DNA of 57,892 nt from Phenylobacterium sp. (GCF_030697925.1 NZ_JAUYOJ010000034.1:1-57892), one strand, 5' to 3'; shown: positions 1 through 8,534, counted from the first letter of the stretch. Translations and numbers: made by a program. Notes: generated from the sequence alone by a model not told the origin.

Positions 1-91
1 GCGGCGGCTTGCCGGGCTCCGACGGAACCCGCAGGTCTTCGTCGGCCGAGTGGCGGCCCCTCAGGCGGCGTGATGCTTTCGACTTGGCCAT
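1..91 (-). CDS. hypothetical protein, N-terminal fragment
   Basis: The ATG at 91 (minus strand) is preceded by a strong Shine-Dalgarno (GGAGGAG), and the frame is open for 30 codons to the window edge. The visible N-terminus (MAKSKASRRLRGRHSADED...) is short, very basic and then acidic, with no signal peptide or membrane segment. I do not recognise the family. It is followed on the same strand by nothing in this window; the methyltransferase at 162 lies upstream of it and reads the same way, so the two may be cotranscribed. Confidence 0.55.
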   Translation of the reverse strand, partial: MAKSKASRRLRGRHSADEDLRVPSEPGKPP

Positions 92-161
92 GGGCTCCTC
101 CTTTCCAGTCCAACGCGCCGCGCGTCGACGAGGGTCCAGGGTTGGCGGCCGTCGGCTCGCT

Positions 162-1073
162 CTAGTCTTCTTCCCGCGGCAGGGGGTTTTCGACCACGCC
201 CAGGGCGTCGGCCAGGCGCATCTTGGCCGAGCCGGGCTTCAGCGGCTTCTGCTGGCTGGGATCAGGCGCCCATCCGGTCAGGGTGAGGATCTCGAAGGTG
301 GCCGGAATCCGGCCGTCGGGCTCGGCGAAGCGCGCCACATAGAGCTCGAAGGCCCGCGCCAGCACCGCCCGGGTTAGCGGCTTGGGATGGCGTTCGGCCA
401 GCACGCTGGTCTCGCCCATGGCCCGCAGGTCGGCCAGCAGCTTCAGCGGATGGGCGTAGCGGACGGTGACCCGGTCCACATCGGCCACCGGCAGGGCGAA
501 GCCGGCGCGCTGCAGCAGGCCCGCGGCGTCGTAGGCGTCGGCGAAGGGCGAGACGCGGGGTCCGGCCCCGCCGGTCAGTTCGGCCTCGGCGTCGAGCAGC
601 GAGCGGCGCAGCTCGGTGAGCGTCGCCCCGCCCAGCATCGAGCCGATGAACAGCCCGTCCGGCTTCAGCGCCCGGCGAATCTGGATCAGGGCGCCCACCA
701 CGTCATTGGTCCAGTGCAAGGCCAGCGTCGAGACCACCAGGTCGAGACTGCCGAAGGCGAAGGGCAGGCGCTCCTCGTCGGCCACCAGCCGCGGTCCGGT
801 CCGGCCGGCCAGCATCTTCGCCGACAGGTCGGCCTCGATCAGGAGGCCCACGCGCGCCTGGGCGTCGCTCTGGGCCAGGGCCTCGCGGAAGGCGCCGGTC
901 CTCGACCCCAGGTCGACGGCGCGCGGGAACTCGCGCATGATCGCCTCGAGGCGGACCACGGCGTCCTCGGCGGCCCGGCGCTTCAGGAAGTCGGCGCCCG
1001 CATAGGCCGACGCGGCGCGATCAAGGCGGGTGCGCAGCAGGGCGCGGTCGAAGAGGCGGGGCGGAACGGACAT
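162..1073 (-). CDS. class I SAM-dependent methyltransferase, BioC/NDUFAF5-like
   Basis: A 303-residue protein with a Rossmann-type SAM-binding motif (VDLGSRTGAF near residue 54), the DLVVSTLALHW segment typical of BioC-like enzymes around residue 114, and the downstream 'RRALKPDGLFIGSMLGG' strand/loop. The family includes BioC and the complex I assembly factor NDUFAF5, an arginine hydroxylase; which activity applies cannot be told from sequence. The ATG at 1073 is used; a GTG two codons upstream is the alternative. The gene is divergent from the comF remnant with essentially no spacer, as in the usual alphaproteobacterial methyltransferase-comF-grxC neighbourhood. Confidence 0.85.
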   Translation of the reverse strand: MSVPPRLFDRALLRTRLDRAASAYAGADFLKRRAAEDAVVRLEAIMREFPRAVDLGSRTGAFREALAQSDAQARVGLLIEADLSAKMLAGRTGPRLVADEERLPFAFGSLDLVVSTLALHWTNDVVGALIQIRRALKPDGLFIGSMLGGATLTELRRSLLDAEAELTGGAGPRVSPFADAYDAAGLLQRAGFALPVADVDRVTVRYAHPLKLLADLRAMGETSVLAERHPKPLTRAVLARAFELYVARFAEPDGRIPATFEILTLTGWAPDPSQQKPLKPGSAKMRLADALGVVENPLPREED

Positions 1074-1341
1074 TGTCACTTCAAGATGATGACGCGCGGG
1101 CTCGATGGAAGCCGAGCCTGCGTGTGGAGGCCGCGGTTCGTACCGCGCTCGACCTCATTTTCCCACCGCAATCCCTCGATGTCGGGCCGTTGCCGCAGTC
1201 GCCGGGCTTTTCCGCCGAGGCCCGGAGCCGGATCAGCTTCATCGACGGGCCGCTGTGCGACGGCTGCGGGCAACCCTTCATTTTGATTACGAACCTGCGA
1301 GCGTCAGGAGTCCGCACCTGACCTAAGTTCGGCTTCCGACC

Positions 1342-1501
1342 GAGGCTGTGTAAAAACTCGCTTCGTCCAGGATCGGGAGCAAATTTCTACCGCGCAGCGG
1401 CCGGATTATAGAAAATAGCACGCCTCCCTACCGTCATTAATGCGCGTGGCAGGTAGAATCTTGCGCTGAAAATTCCGCTCGCCGAGTTTTTACACAGCCT
1501 C
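1342..1501. mobile_element. MITE-like element, 160 bp, with perfect 19-bp terminal inverted repeats
   Basis: Ends read GAGGCTGTGTAAAAACTCG at 1342-1360 and its exact reverse complement at 1483-1501. The element is flanked on both sides by GACC (1338-1341 and 1502-1505), which fits a 4-bp target duplication. The interior is AT-richer than the surroundings and has no credible reading frame, so it would depend on a transposase supplied in trans. The end sequence reminds me of IS5/IS1182-type elements, but that is from memory and unverified. Confidence 0.8.
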
Positions 1502-1565
1502 GACCCATGTCAGACGTTAGGTTCGTCCGCTTTTGCGGAGCCCCCACGCCAAGCGAGGACAGGAC

Positions 1566-1838
1566 ATGAGCGCCAAGAAGCCTGCAGGACATATGGACCA
1601 GCATCCCCAAAACGACTGGGATGCAATCAGCTATGATCCAAGGTTCGACGAGTACACCATTCCCACGGGCGGCGCGCTTCAGCAGCTATTCTACTGCCCC
1701 TTTTGTGGCGAACGCTTGCCAGACAGCAAGCGAGACGATTGGTTCGACCAGCTTGAAGCGCATGGCGTCGCGGACCCATGGCATGACGAACTGCCCATCA
1801 AATATCAGTCAGATGCGTGGTGGAAAGCGCCTGACTGA
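1566..1838 (+). CDS. small DUF6980-like protein inside the comF insertion
   Basis: A 90-residue protein, starting at the ATG at 1566 behind GAGGAC; an upstream in-frame start at 1533 is possible. The C-terminal half has a CPFCGERLPDS knuckle, then RDDWFDQLEAHG and a terminal ..SDAWW motif, which I associate with the DUF6980 family of small proteins of unknown function. A single CxxC suggests metal binding, possibly as a dimer. Codon use is visibly less GC-rich than in neighbouring genes, consistent with recent transfer together with the insertion that splits comF. No function is known. Confidence 0.75.
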   Translation: MSAKKPAGHMDQHPQNDWDAISYDPRFDEYTIPTGGALQQLFYCPFCGERLPDSKRDDWFDQLEAHGVADPWHDELPIKYQSDAWWKAPD

Positions 1839-2549
1839 AGGTCCGCTCCCCCATTCGCTGACCTTCCGAATGTCCACTCGTTGGGGGAATCGTCTCCCTC
1901 CGCTTCCATCGCCGTATGGCGGGTGCGGGACGCCGTTCGAATACGACCAGGGGGAGGGGGTGCGCTGCGCCGACTGCCTGGCCAAGCCCAGGGCCTTCGC
2001 CCGCGCGCGCGCCGCCTGCCTCTATGACGAGGCCTCGCGCGGTCCGATCCTGCAGCTGAAGCACGCCGACCGCACGGACCTCGCACCGCTGTTCGCCCGC
2101 TGGCTGTCGCGGGCGGCGCGCGACCTGCTGGCGGACGCCGACGCCATCGCCCCTGTGCCGCTGCACCCGAGCCGCCTGCTGGGCCGGCGCTACAACCAGG
2201 CCGCCGAGATCGCCCGGCCGCTCAGCCGGCTGGCGGGGGTGGCCTATCTCCCCGACGCCCTGGTGCGGTTGCGGGCCACCGGGACCCAGGGCGGCAAATC
2301 CGGCTCCGGCCGGCGGCGCAACGTGGCCGCGGCCTTCGGCGTACCGGCCCGCCGCGCGCTCCAGGTGGTGGGCAAACGCATCCTGCTGATCGATGACGTC
2401 ATGACCACCGGCGCCACTTTGGAAGGCTGTTCGCGCGCCTTGTTGGCCGCCGGGGCCGCCTGCGTCGATGTGGCGGTCATCGCGAGGGTGAAAGAATCCG
2501 CGAACCGCTCCATATGAAGCCCTTAGGATTCCTCTGCGTTCATTGAGCC

Positions 2550-2807
2550 ATGGCCCAGATCACCATCTACACAAAACCGTACTGCCCCTACTGCATCCGC
2601 GCAGTTTCGCTGCTGGAGAAGAAGGGCGCGCCGTTCACCGAGATCGAGGCCGCCTTCGATCCCGCCAGGCGCCAGGAGATGATCCAGCGCTCCGGCGGCC
2701 GGGCGACCTTCCCGCAGATCTTCATCGACGACCGACACATCGGCGGCTGCGACGACATGATGGCCCTGGAATATGACGGCAAGCTGGATGAGCTTCTCGC
2801 CGCCTGA
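2550..2807 (+). CDS. grxC: glutaredoxin 3
   Basis: An 85-residue monothiol/dithiol oxidoreductase with the dithiol active site CPYC at residues 12-15, the cis-proline motif TFPQIFID and the GGCDDM glutathione-binding segment. Length and motifs are full for GrxC. It reduces disulfides and glutathione mixed disulfides in the cytoplasm with glutathione. It sits 32 bp after comF and 38 bp before the nitrilase-family gene on the same strand, probably one transcript. Confidence 0.95.
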   Translation: MAQITIYTKPYCPYCIRAVSLLEKKGAPFTEIEAAFDPARRQEMIQRSGGRATFPQIFIDDRHIGGCDDMMALEYDGKLDELLAA

Positions 2808-2845
2808 GCTTGAGCCGGGCGCTGGTCTGACCTAACGCTCACGCC

Positions 2846-3679
2846 ATGAGCCTTCGCGTCGGACTGATCCAGACCCGCACCCCCGCCACCCACGCCGCGG
2901 CCTTGGCCCATGTGGCGCCGCTGGTGCGCGAGGCCGCCGCCCAGGGCGCGACCTTCGTCGCCACGCCCGAAGGGACCAACATCCTGCAGCGGGACAAGGC
3001 GGCCCTGCTGCCGCGGCTCACCCTGCTGGAAGACGATCCGGTGGTGGCCGGCCTGCAGGCCCTGGCGCACGAACTTTCGATAGGTGTGTTGATCGGCTCG
3101 GCCCTGGTCAAGCGCGAGGACGGCAAGGTCGCCAACCGATCGGCGCTGATTTCACCGCGCGGTGAAATATCCGCGACATATGACAAAATCCATATGTTTG
3201 ATGTTGATTTGCCCACCGGCGAGACGTCGCGTGAGAGCGCGGTCTACGAGCCCGGCGACCGGGCGGTGGCGGTCCAGGCCGCCGAGATGAAGCTCGGTCT
3301 CACCATCTGCTACGACGTTCGCTTCCCGGCGCTCTACCGGGCCCTGGCGCTCGCCGGCGCCGAGGTGATCGTCACCCCGGCGGCCTTCACCCGCCCGACC
3401 GGCGAGGCCCACTGGGAAATCCTGCTGCGCGCCCGGGCCATCGAGACCGGCAGCTTCGTCCTGGCCCCGGCCCAGGGCGGCTTGCACGAGGACGGCCGCG
3501 GCACCTATGGCCGGACCATCGCCATCGGCCCCTGGGGCGAGGTGCTGGGCAAGCTCGACCACGACGAGCCCGGGGTCCTGGTGGTCGACCTGGACCTGGC
3601 GGCGGTGGCCAAGGCCCGCGCGGCGATCCCGGCGCTCGCCAATGCAATGGCCTTCGAAGCTCCTATATCTATTCAATGA
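2846..3679 (+). CDS. carbon-nitrogen hydrolase, Nit2/omega-amidase-like
   Basis: A 277-residue nitrilase-superfamily protein. The catalytic triad is visible: Glu in TPEGTN (about residue 43), Lys in YDKIHMFDVD (about residue 114), and Cys in TICYDVRFP (about residue 153). Nit2-like members hydrolyse alpha-keto acid amides such as alpha-ketoglutaramate, or deaminated glutathione (Nit1 type); the exact substrate is not resolvable here. Its location right after grxC is conserved in alphaproteobacteria. The stop codon overlaps the start of the DUF1178 gene (ATGA at 3676-3679), so the two are translationally coupled. Confidence 0.9.
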   Translation: MSLRVGLIQTRTPATHAAALAHVAPLVREAAAQGATFVATPEGTNILQRDKAALLPRLTLLEDDPVVAGLQALAHELSIGVLIGSALVKREDGKVANRSALISPRGEISATYDKIHMFDVDLPTGETSRESAVYEPGDRAVAVQAAEMKLGLTICYDVRFPALYRALALAGAEVIVTPAAFTRPTGEAHWEILLRARAIETGSFVLAPAQGGLHEDGRGTYGRTIAIGPWGEVLGKLDHDEPGVLVVDLDLAAVAKARAAIPALANAMAFEAPISIQ

Positions 3680-4104
3680 TCCGCTACGCCCTGGCCTGCG
3701 AGGCCGCCCATGAGTTCGAGGGCTGGTTCGGGTCGTCGGACGATTTCGACGATCAGTTGGCCCGCGGCCTGGTGGCCTGCCCGGTCTGCGACTCCAAGGC
3801 GGTGGCCAAGCAGATCATGGCCCCCAACCTGGCCGGCACGAAGAAGAACACCCCCGACCTGCCCTGGCCGATGCGATCCATGGTGATGGAGGCCATGGGC
3901 CAGGTGCGCCGGCACGTGGAGGAAAACTTCGATTATGTGGGCGATGCGTTCGCCGGCGAGGCCCGCGCCATCCACGAGGGGCGCTCGGAGGACCGCGGCA
4001 TCTACGGCGAGGCCACCCCCGCCGAGGTCAAGGCGCTCATCAAGGACGGGGTGAGGATCGCCCCCTTGCCGCCGGCCGCGCCGAAGAAGTCCGAGGTCAA
4101 CTGA
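3676..4104 (+). CDS. DUF1178 family protein
   Basis: A 142-residue protein matching the DUF1178 pattern: MIRYALACEAAHEFEGWF at the N-terminus, a CPVCDS knuckle at about residue 35-40 with another Cys near residue 8, and a C-terminal RSEDRGIYGEATPAEVKALIKDGV segment. The paired cysteines suggest a small zinc- or metal-binding fold. Function is unknown. It starts inside the stop codon of the upstream amidohydrolase and closes the methyltransferase-comF-grxC-nit-DUF1178 block. Confidence 0.9.
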   Translation: MIRYALACEAAHEFEGWFGSSDDFDDQLARGLVACPVCDSKAVAKQIMAPNLAGTKKNTPDLPWPMRSMVMEAMGQVRRHVEENFDYVGDAFAGEARAIHEGRSEDRGIYGEATPAEVKALIKDGVRIAPLPPAAPKKSEVN

Positions 4105-4206
4105 GATCGCATTCGCCGCTCCGTGAAACGAGGCGCGCCGCGGAGCGTTGTCGACAGCACGACAATGCAAGGGACGCCGCGGGCGTCCGAGCCTGGGAGG
4201 CTTCCA

Positions 4207-4659
4207 ATGCATGCTTCAAGACTCTCGACTGTCCTTCCCGTCCTGACCATGGGCGTCGCCCTGGCGATCGGCGGGGCCCCCTCCGTCTCCGCGCAGGAAG
4301 GCGGCCGTCCTATCAGCGTCGCCCTGACCGGCCCCGCCGAAGCGCCGACGCCCGGCGATGCGGACGGTTCGGGCACGGCCAGCCTGCGGATCAATCCCGG
4401 TCAGCAACAGATCTGCTACGAGCTCTCGGTAAGCGGAATCGGGGCGGCCACCGCGGCCCATATCCATAAGGCCCCGGTTGGCACGGCCGGACCGGTGGTT
4501 GTGGGGCTGACGGCGCCGACATCGGGCTCCTCGAAGGGCTGCGCCGAGGTCGCTCGACAGCTGGCGCTCGACATCCTGAAGACCCCGGCGGACTACTATG
4601 TGAACGTCCACAACGCCCAGTTTCCGGGCGGCGCCGTGCGGGGTCAGCTCTCGAAGTAG
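4207..4659 (+). CDS. exported CHRD-domain protein
   Basis: A 150-residue protein with a signal peptide (MHASRLSTVLPVLTMGVALAIGG..SVSAQ) and one CHRD domain: ISVALTGPAEAPTPGDADGSGTA, then AAHIHKAPVGTAGPVVV, and a C-terminal YYVNVHNAQFPGGAVRGQL. The ATG at 4207 was chosen because GGGAGG lies six bases upstream and the signal peptide begins there. CHRD domains occur in chordin and in many bacterial periplasmic proteins; the bacterial role is not established. The HxH and NVH..PGG motifs are the conserved family residues. Confidence 0.85.
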   Translation: MHASRLSTVLPVLTMGVALAIGGAPSVSAQEGGRPISVALTGPAEAPTPGDADGSGTASLRINPGQQQICYELSVSGIGAATAAHIHKAPVGTAGPVVVGLTAPTSGSSKGCAEVARQLALDILKTPADYYVNVHNAQFPGGAVRGQLSK

Positions 4660-4766
4660 GGCCGGATTGGCCGGCGGCGGAAGGCGTCCGGGAGAGCGGC
4701 CAAGCATGGCCGTTGCCTGGCGCACCGCCGCCCCATAGGGTCGCTCCACCTCGCTTGGAGTGCTCC

Positions 4767-6176
4767 ATGATCCGTCTGTTTTCCGCCGCGGCGTTCGCGG
4801 CGCTGGCGCTGGCCGGCCCGGCCGCAGCCCAAACCCCCCGCCCCGACCAACTCGCCTTCCGAGAACTCTACAAGGAGCTGATCGAGATCAATACGACGCT
4901 CTCGTCGGGGAGCTGCACCGCCGCGGCCGAAGCCATGGCTGGCCGCCTGAAGGCCGCCGGCTTCGCCGACGAGGACCTGAAGATAATCGCTCCGCCCGAA
5001 CGCCCCAAGGACGGCGCGCTGATCGCCACGCTGAAGGGTTCGGACGCCAAGGTCAGGCCGATCCTGCTGCTGGCCCATATCGACGTGGTCGAGGCCAACC
5101 GCGCCGACTGGGAGCGCGATCCGTTCAAGCTGGTGGAGGAGGATGGCTTCTTCTATGCCCGCGGAGCCGGCGACGACAAGGCCCAGGCGGCGATCTGGAC
5201 CGACAGCCTGGTCCGCTACAAGACCGAAGGCTTTAAGCCGCGCCGGACCATCAAAATGGCGCTCACCTGCGGCGAGGAGACCCCCGACACCTTCAACAGC
5301 GTCCAGTACCTGATCGCCAACCACAGAGACCTGATGGACGCCGCCTTCGTGCTGAACGAGGGCGCCGGCGGGCGGCTGGACAAGGACGGCGCTCGCGTCT
5401 CACTGGGCATCCAGGCCGGCGAGAAGGTCTATCAGGACTACACGCTGGAAGTGACCAACAAGGGCGGCCACTCGTCCGTGCCGGTCCGCGACAACGCCAT
5501 CTACCACCTGTCCAGCGGCCTGGCGCGGCTGGGGGCGCACGACTTCCCGGTGAAGCTCAACGACGCCGTGCGCGGCAATTTCGAACGCATGGCGGTGATC
5601 GAGGGCGGGGAGTCCGGCGCGGCCATGGCCGCTGTCGCCAAGAACCCGGCCGACGCCGAGGCCGTGGCCAAGGTGGCCAAGGATCCCGGCCGCAACTCGA
5701 TGATGCGCACCACCTGCGTGGCCACGATGGTCAACGCCGGCCATGCGCCCAACGCCCTGCCGCAGCGGGCGCGGGCCAATGTGAACTGCCGCATCCTGCC
5801 GGGCGAGGGCGTGGAGGAGGTGCGCCAGGCCCTCGTCAAGGTGCTGGCCGACGACGCGATCAAGGTGACCACGGTGGGCGTACCCAGCCCGGTCTCGCCG
5901 CCGCCCAGCCTGGGCAAGAACATCACCGGCCCCGTGGAGCAGGTGTCCAAGAAGATGTGGCCGGGCGTGCCCCTGGTTCCGGTCATGGCCACCGGGGCCA
6001 CCGACGGGCGGTTCCTGAACGCGGTCGGCATCCCGACCTATGGCCTGTCGGGGCTGTTCGGCGAGGCGGAGGGCAACGGCGCTCACGGCCTGAACGAGAA
6101 GATGCGGGTGCGTTCCCTCTATGACGGCCGCGACTTCCTGCACGAGGTGGTCAAGCTCTACGCGAACCAGAAGTAA
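4767..6176 (+). CDS. secreted M20/M25/M40 zinc metallopeptidase
   Basis: A 469-residue protein with a clear signal peptide (MIRLFSAAAFAALALAGPAAAQ). Co-catalytic zinc ligands are visible: LLAHIDVVEA (His, about residue 104), ARGAGDDKAQ (Asp), CGEETPD (the catalytic Glu and a ligand Glu) and a late NGAHGLNE (His). A dimerisation-domain segment with NKGGHSSVP follows the catalytic half. It likely cleaves peptides or N-acyl amino acids in the periplasm. The start at 4767 is preferred over one at 4713 because it begins the signal peptide. It lies 11 bp before the arylsulfatase gene, so an operon is likely. Confidence 0.9.
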   Translation: MIRLFSAAAFAALALAGPAAAQTPRPDQLAFRELYKELIEINTTLSSGSCTAAAEAMAGRLKAAGFADEDLKIIAPPERPKDGALIATLKGSDAKVRPILLLAHIDVVEANRADWERDPFKLVEEDGFFYARGAGDDKAQAAIWTDSLVRYKTEGFKPRRTIKMALTCGEETPDTFNSVQYLIANHRDLMDAAFVLNEGAGGRLDKDGARVSLGIQAGEKVYQDYTLEVTNKGGHSSVPVRDNAIYHLSSGLARLGAHDFPVKLNDAVRGNFERMAVIEGGESGAAMAAVAKNPADAEAVAKVAKDPGRNSMMRTTCVATMVNAGHAPNALPQRARANVNCRILPGEGVEEVRQALVKVLADDAIKVTTVGVPSPVSPPPSLGKNITGPVEQVSKKMWPGVPLVPVMATGATDGRFLNAVGIPTYGLSGLFGEAEGNGAHGLNEKMRVRSLYDGRDFLHEVVKLYANQK

Positions 6177-6187
6177 GGCGAACGGCA

Positions 6188-8413
6188 ATGGCGGCGAAGA
6201 TCGGTCGGACGCTCGCGGATTCGACCCCGCACTGGCCCGAGCGGCCTGCACCTCCCAAGGGCGCCCCCAACATCCTGGTGGTGCTGTTCGACGATGTCGG
6301 CTTCTCGGACTTCGGCTGCTACGGCTCGCCGATCAGGACCCCCACCATCGACGCCATCGCCGGGCAAGGGCTGCGCTATACAGGCTTCCACACCACGGCC
6401 ATGTGCTCCACCACGCGCGCGGCGCTGCTGACCGGGCGCAACCACCACTCGGTGGGGATGGGCTGCCTCGCCAACTTCGATTCAGGCTTCCCGGGCTATC
6501 GCGGCAAGATCTCCAAGGAGGCCGGGACCCTGCCGGAAATGCTGCGGGCCAACGGCTATGGGACCTACATGGTCGGCAAGTGGCACGCGACGCCGCTCAC
6601 CGAGACCGGGGCCGCTGGGCCCTTCGACGGCTGGCCGCTGGGTCGGGGCTTCGACCGCTATTACGGCTTCATGGACGCCGAGACGGACCAGTATTCCCCC
6701 GAGCTGGTGCGCGACAACACCCCCATCGATCCGCCCGCCACCTATCCCGAGGGCTATCACCTGACCGCCGACCTGGTGGACCAGTCGATCCGCTACGTGG
6801 CTGACCACGTCGCCGACGCGCCGGACAAGCCGTGGCTGCTGTGGCTGGCCTTCGGGGCCTGTCACGCCCCGCACCAGGCGCCGCAGGACATCATCGAGAG
6901 CTATGACGCCGTCTTCGAGGGCGGCTGGGACGCGGAGCGGGAGCGCCGCCTGGCGCGGCAGAAGGCGCTGGGGATCGTACCCCCGGACACACGGCTTCCC
7001 GACCGCAACGACGGGGTGGAGGCCTGGGCCGATCACGGCCCCGACGAACAGCGGATATTCACCCGGCTGCAGAGCGCCTTCGCGGGCATGCTGGACCACG
7101 CCGACCGCCACCTGGCGCGGCTGGTCGCCTTCCTAGACGAGGCGAACCTGCGCGACGACACCCTGATCCTGGTGCTGTCGGACAATGGCGCGAGCCAGGA
7201 GGGCGGCCCCTTCGGCTTCGTCAACGCCATGGGCCCCTACAACATGAAGCCCGAGCCGGTGGCCGAGAAGCTGGCCCGGATCGAGCTGATCGGCGGACCC
7301 GACAGCCACTCGAACTTCCCGCACGGCTGGGCCATGGCGTCGAACACGCCGCTGCGGCGCTACAAGCAGAACACCCACGGCGGCGGCATCCGCGATCCGC
7401 TGGTGATCTCCTGGCCCAAGGCGATCGCGGCGCGCGGCGAGCTGCGCGGCCAGTTCGCCCACGCCAGCGACTTCACCCCGACCCTGCTGGAGGTCCTGGG
7501 CCTGACCCCGCCGGACAGCATCAACGGCGTGGTCCAGATGCCGATGGAGGGGGTGAGCTTCGCCCCGTCCCTGGCCGATCCCGCCGCCCCGGCTCGGAGC
7601 CGGGCGCAATATTTCGAGATGTTCGGCCATCGCGGCCTCTGGAAGGATGGCTGGAAGGCGGTGGCCTACCATCCGCCCGGCCTGTCGTTCGACGACGACC
7701 GGTGGGAGCTGTTCCACCTGGACGCCGACTTCTCCGAGACCGACGACCTGGCCCAGGCCCAACCCGAGAAGCTCGCCGCGCTGCAGGCCTTGTGGTGGAA
7801 GGAGGCAGAGGCCTGCAAGGTCTTGCCGCTGGACGACCGCTTCGCCGCCCGTTTCGCCGAGAACGCCGCGCGCTATTCCGGCCCGCGCAAGCGCTTCGTG
7901 TTTCACCAGGGCATGGGCCACCTGCCCACCGACTGCGCCCCGGACGTGCGCTCGCGCGACTACCGCATCGTCGCCGAGGCCAGGATCGAGCCCGGCTGCG
8001 AGGGGGTGCTGATCGCCCACGGCGACGCCACCTGCGGCTATTCCCTGTTCGTCCGCGACGGGCGACTGCACCACACGATCAATATCGGCGGGAGTCGGGC
8101 CACGGTCAGCTCCGAGGCGCTCCTGGCGCCCGGCTGGCGCAGACTCGGCGTGACCTGCGCTCAGGGCGACGGGCGGACCTTCACCCTGACGGTCGACGAC
8201 GCGCCGGCCGGTCAGCTCCACACCTATCTGGGCTTCGCCACCCTGATCTCCTGGTCTGGCCTGGACATCGGCCGCGACCGCGGCAGCGCGGTTGGCGACT
8301 ATCCCGCGCCGTTCAGCTTCACGGGCAAGCTGCGCAAGGTCACGGTCACCATGGACGGCGAGCAGGACCTCGACGGCGAGGCGGTCGGCCAGGCGGAGAT
8401 GGCGCGGCAATAA
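6188..8413 (+). CDS. type I arylsulfatase
   Basis: A 741-residue sulfatase. The N-terminal metal site NILVVLFDDVGFSDFGCYG (two Asp) and the sulfatase signature CSTTRAALLTGRNHH (about residue 77) are present, then GKWH and DNGASQEGG metal/substrate segments. The signature cysteine would be converted to formylglycine. The usual Pro at +2 of the CxPxR motif is Thr here. The C-terminal 200 residues form a beta-rich accessory region. There is no signal peptide, so it is probably cytoplasmic unless exported another way. It cleaves sulfate esters; the substrate is unknown. Confidence 0.9.
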   Translation: MAAKIGRTLADSTPHWPERPAPPKGAPNILVVLFDDVGFSDFGCYGSPIRTPTIDAIAGQGLRYTGFHTTAMCSTTRAALLTGRNHHSVGMGCLANFDSGFPGYRGKISKEAGTLPEMLRANGYGTYMVGKWHATPLTETGAAGPFDGWPLGRGFDRYYGFMDAETDQYSPELVRDNTPIDPPATYPEGYHLTADLVDQSIRYVADHVADAPDKPWLLWLAFGACHAPHQAPQDIIESYDAVFEGGWDAERERRLARQKALGIVPPDTRLPDRNDGVEAWADHGPDEQRIFTRLQSAFAGMLDHADRHLARLVAFLDEANLRDDTLILVLSDNGASQEGGPFGFVNAMGPYNMKPEPVAEKLARIELIGGPDSHSNFPHGWAMASNTPLRRYKQNTHGGGIRDPLVISWPKAIAARGELRGQFAHASDFTPTLLEVLGLTPPDSINGVVQMPMEGVSFAPSLADPAAPARSRAQYFEMFGHRGLWKDGWKAVAYHPPGLSFDDDRWELFHLDADFSETDDLAQAQPEKLAALQALWWKEAEACKVLPLDDRFAARFAENAARYSGPRKRFVFHQGMGHLPTDCAPDVRSRDYRIVAEARIEPGCEGVLIAHGDATCGYSLFVRDGRLHHTINIGGSRATVSSEALLAPGWRRLGVTCAQGDGRTFTLTVDDAPAGQLHTYLGFATLISWSGLDIGRDRGSAVGDYPAPFSFTGKLRKVTVTMDGEQDLDGEAVGQAEMARQ

Positions 8414-8429
8414 TCCGCCCAACTAGGCG

Positions 8430-8463
8430 GGATCGCGATCCCTTGTGTGGCGTTGAAGCCACA
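8430..8463. promoter_or_regulatory. inverted repeats in the clpB leader region
   Basis: Between the arylsulfatase stop and clpB there is a GATCGCGATC palindrome (8430-8439) followed by GTGTGGC-N6-GCCACAC (8444-8450 and 8457-8463). They could be an operator, or the latter a weak terminator lacking a T-run. No HrcA/CIRCE element is present and I cannot call a sigma-32 promoter with confidence, although a CTTGAT hexamer occurs near 8490. Confidence 0.35.
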
Positions 8464-8534
8464 CTACATCGGGTCAGGCCGGCGTTGCGCTTGATCAAGG
8501 CGACGCCTGCTAATCCGCCTATTCAGGGGACAGC

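Larger units (their letters stand above)
1073..2517 (+). pseudogene. comF: comF, split by an insertion
   Basis: The N-terminal part lies at about 1073-1283 (ALDLIFPPQ... then CDGCGQPF, the start of the ComF zinc finger). The frame then runs into unrelated sequence and stops at 1321. The rest resumes at about 1905-2517: a GCGTPFEYDQGEG segment, the second CxxC (VRCADC), then an intact phosphoribosyltransferase domain with the PRPP motif ILLIDDVMTTGATLEGC. The roughly 640 bp between contain a foreign small gene and a MITE-like element. The right part could in principle start at the ATG at 1870, but it would lack the first zinc-finger CxxC. ComF proteins are PRTase-fold proteins linked to DNA uptake; the copy here is probably inactive or altered. 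Confidence 0.75.

Noticed and set aside
1621..2517. A 298-codon frame as a complete comF
   Set aside because: Its first 80 codons are the off-frame reading of the DUF6980-like gene; only the part after about 1900 is ComF.
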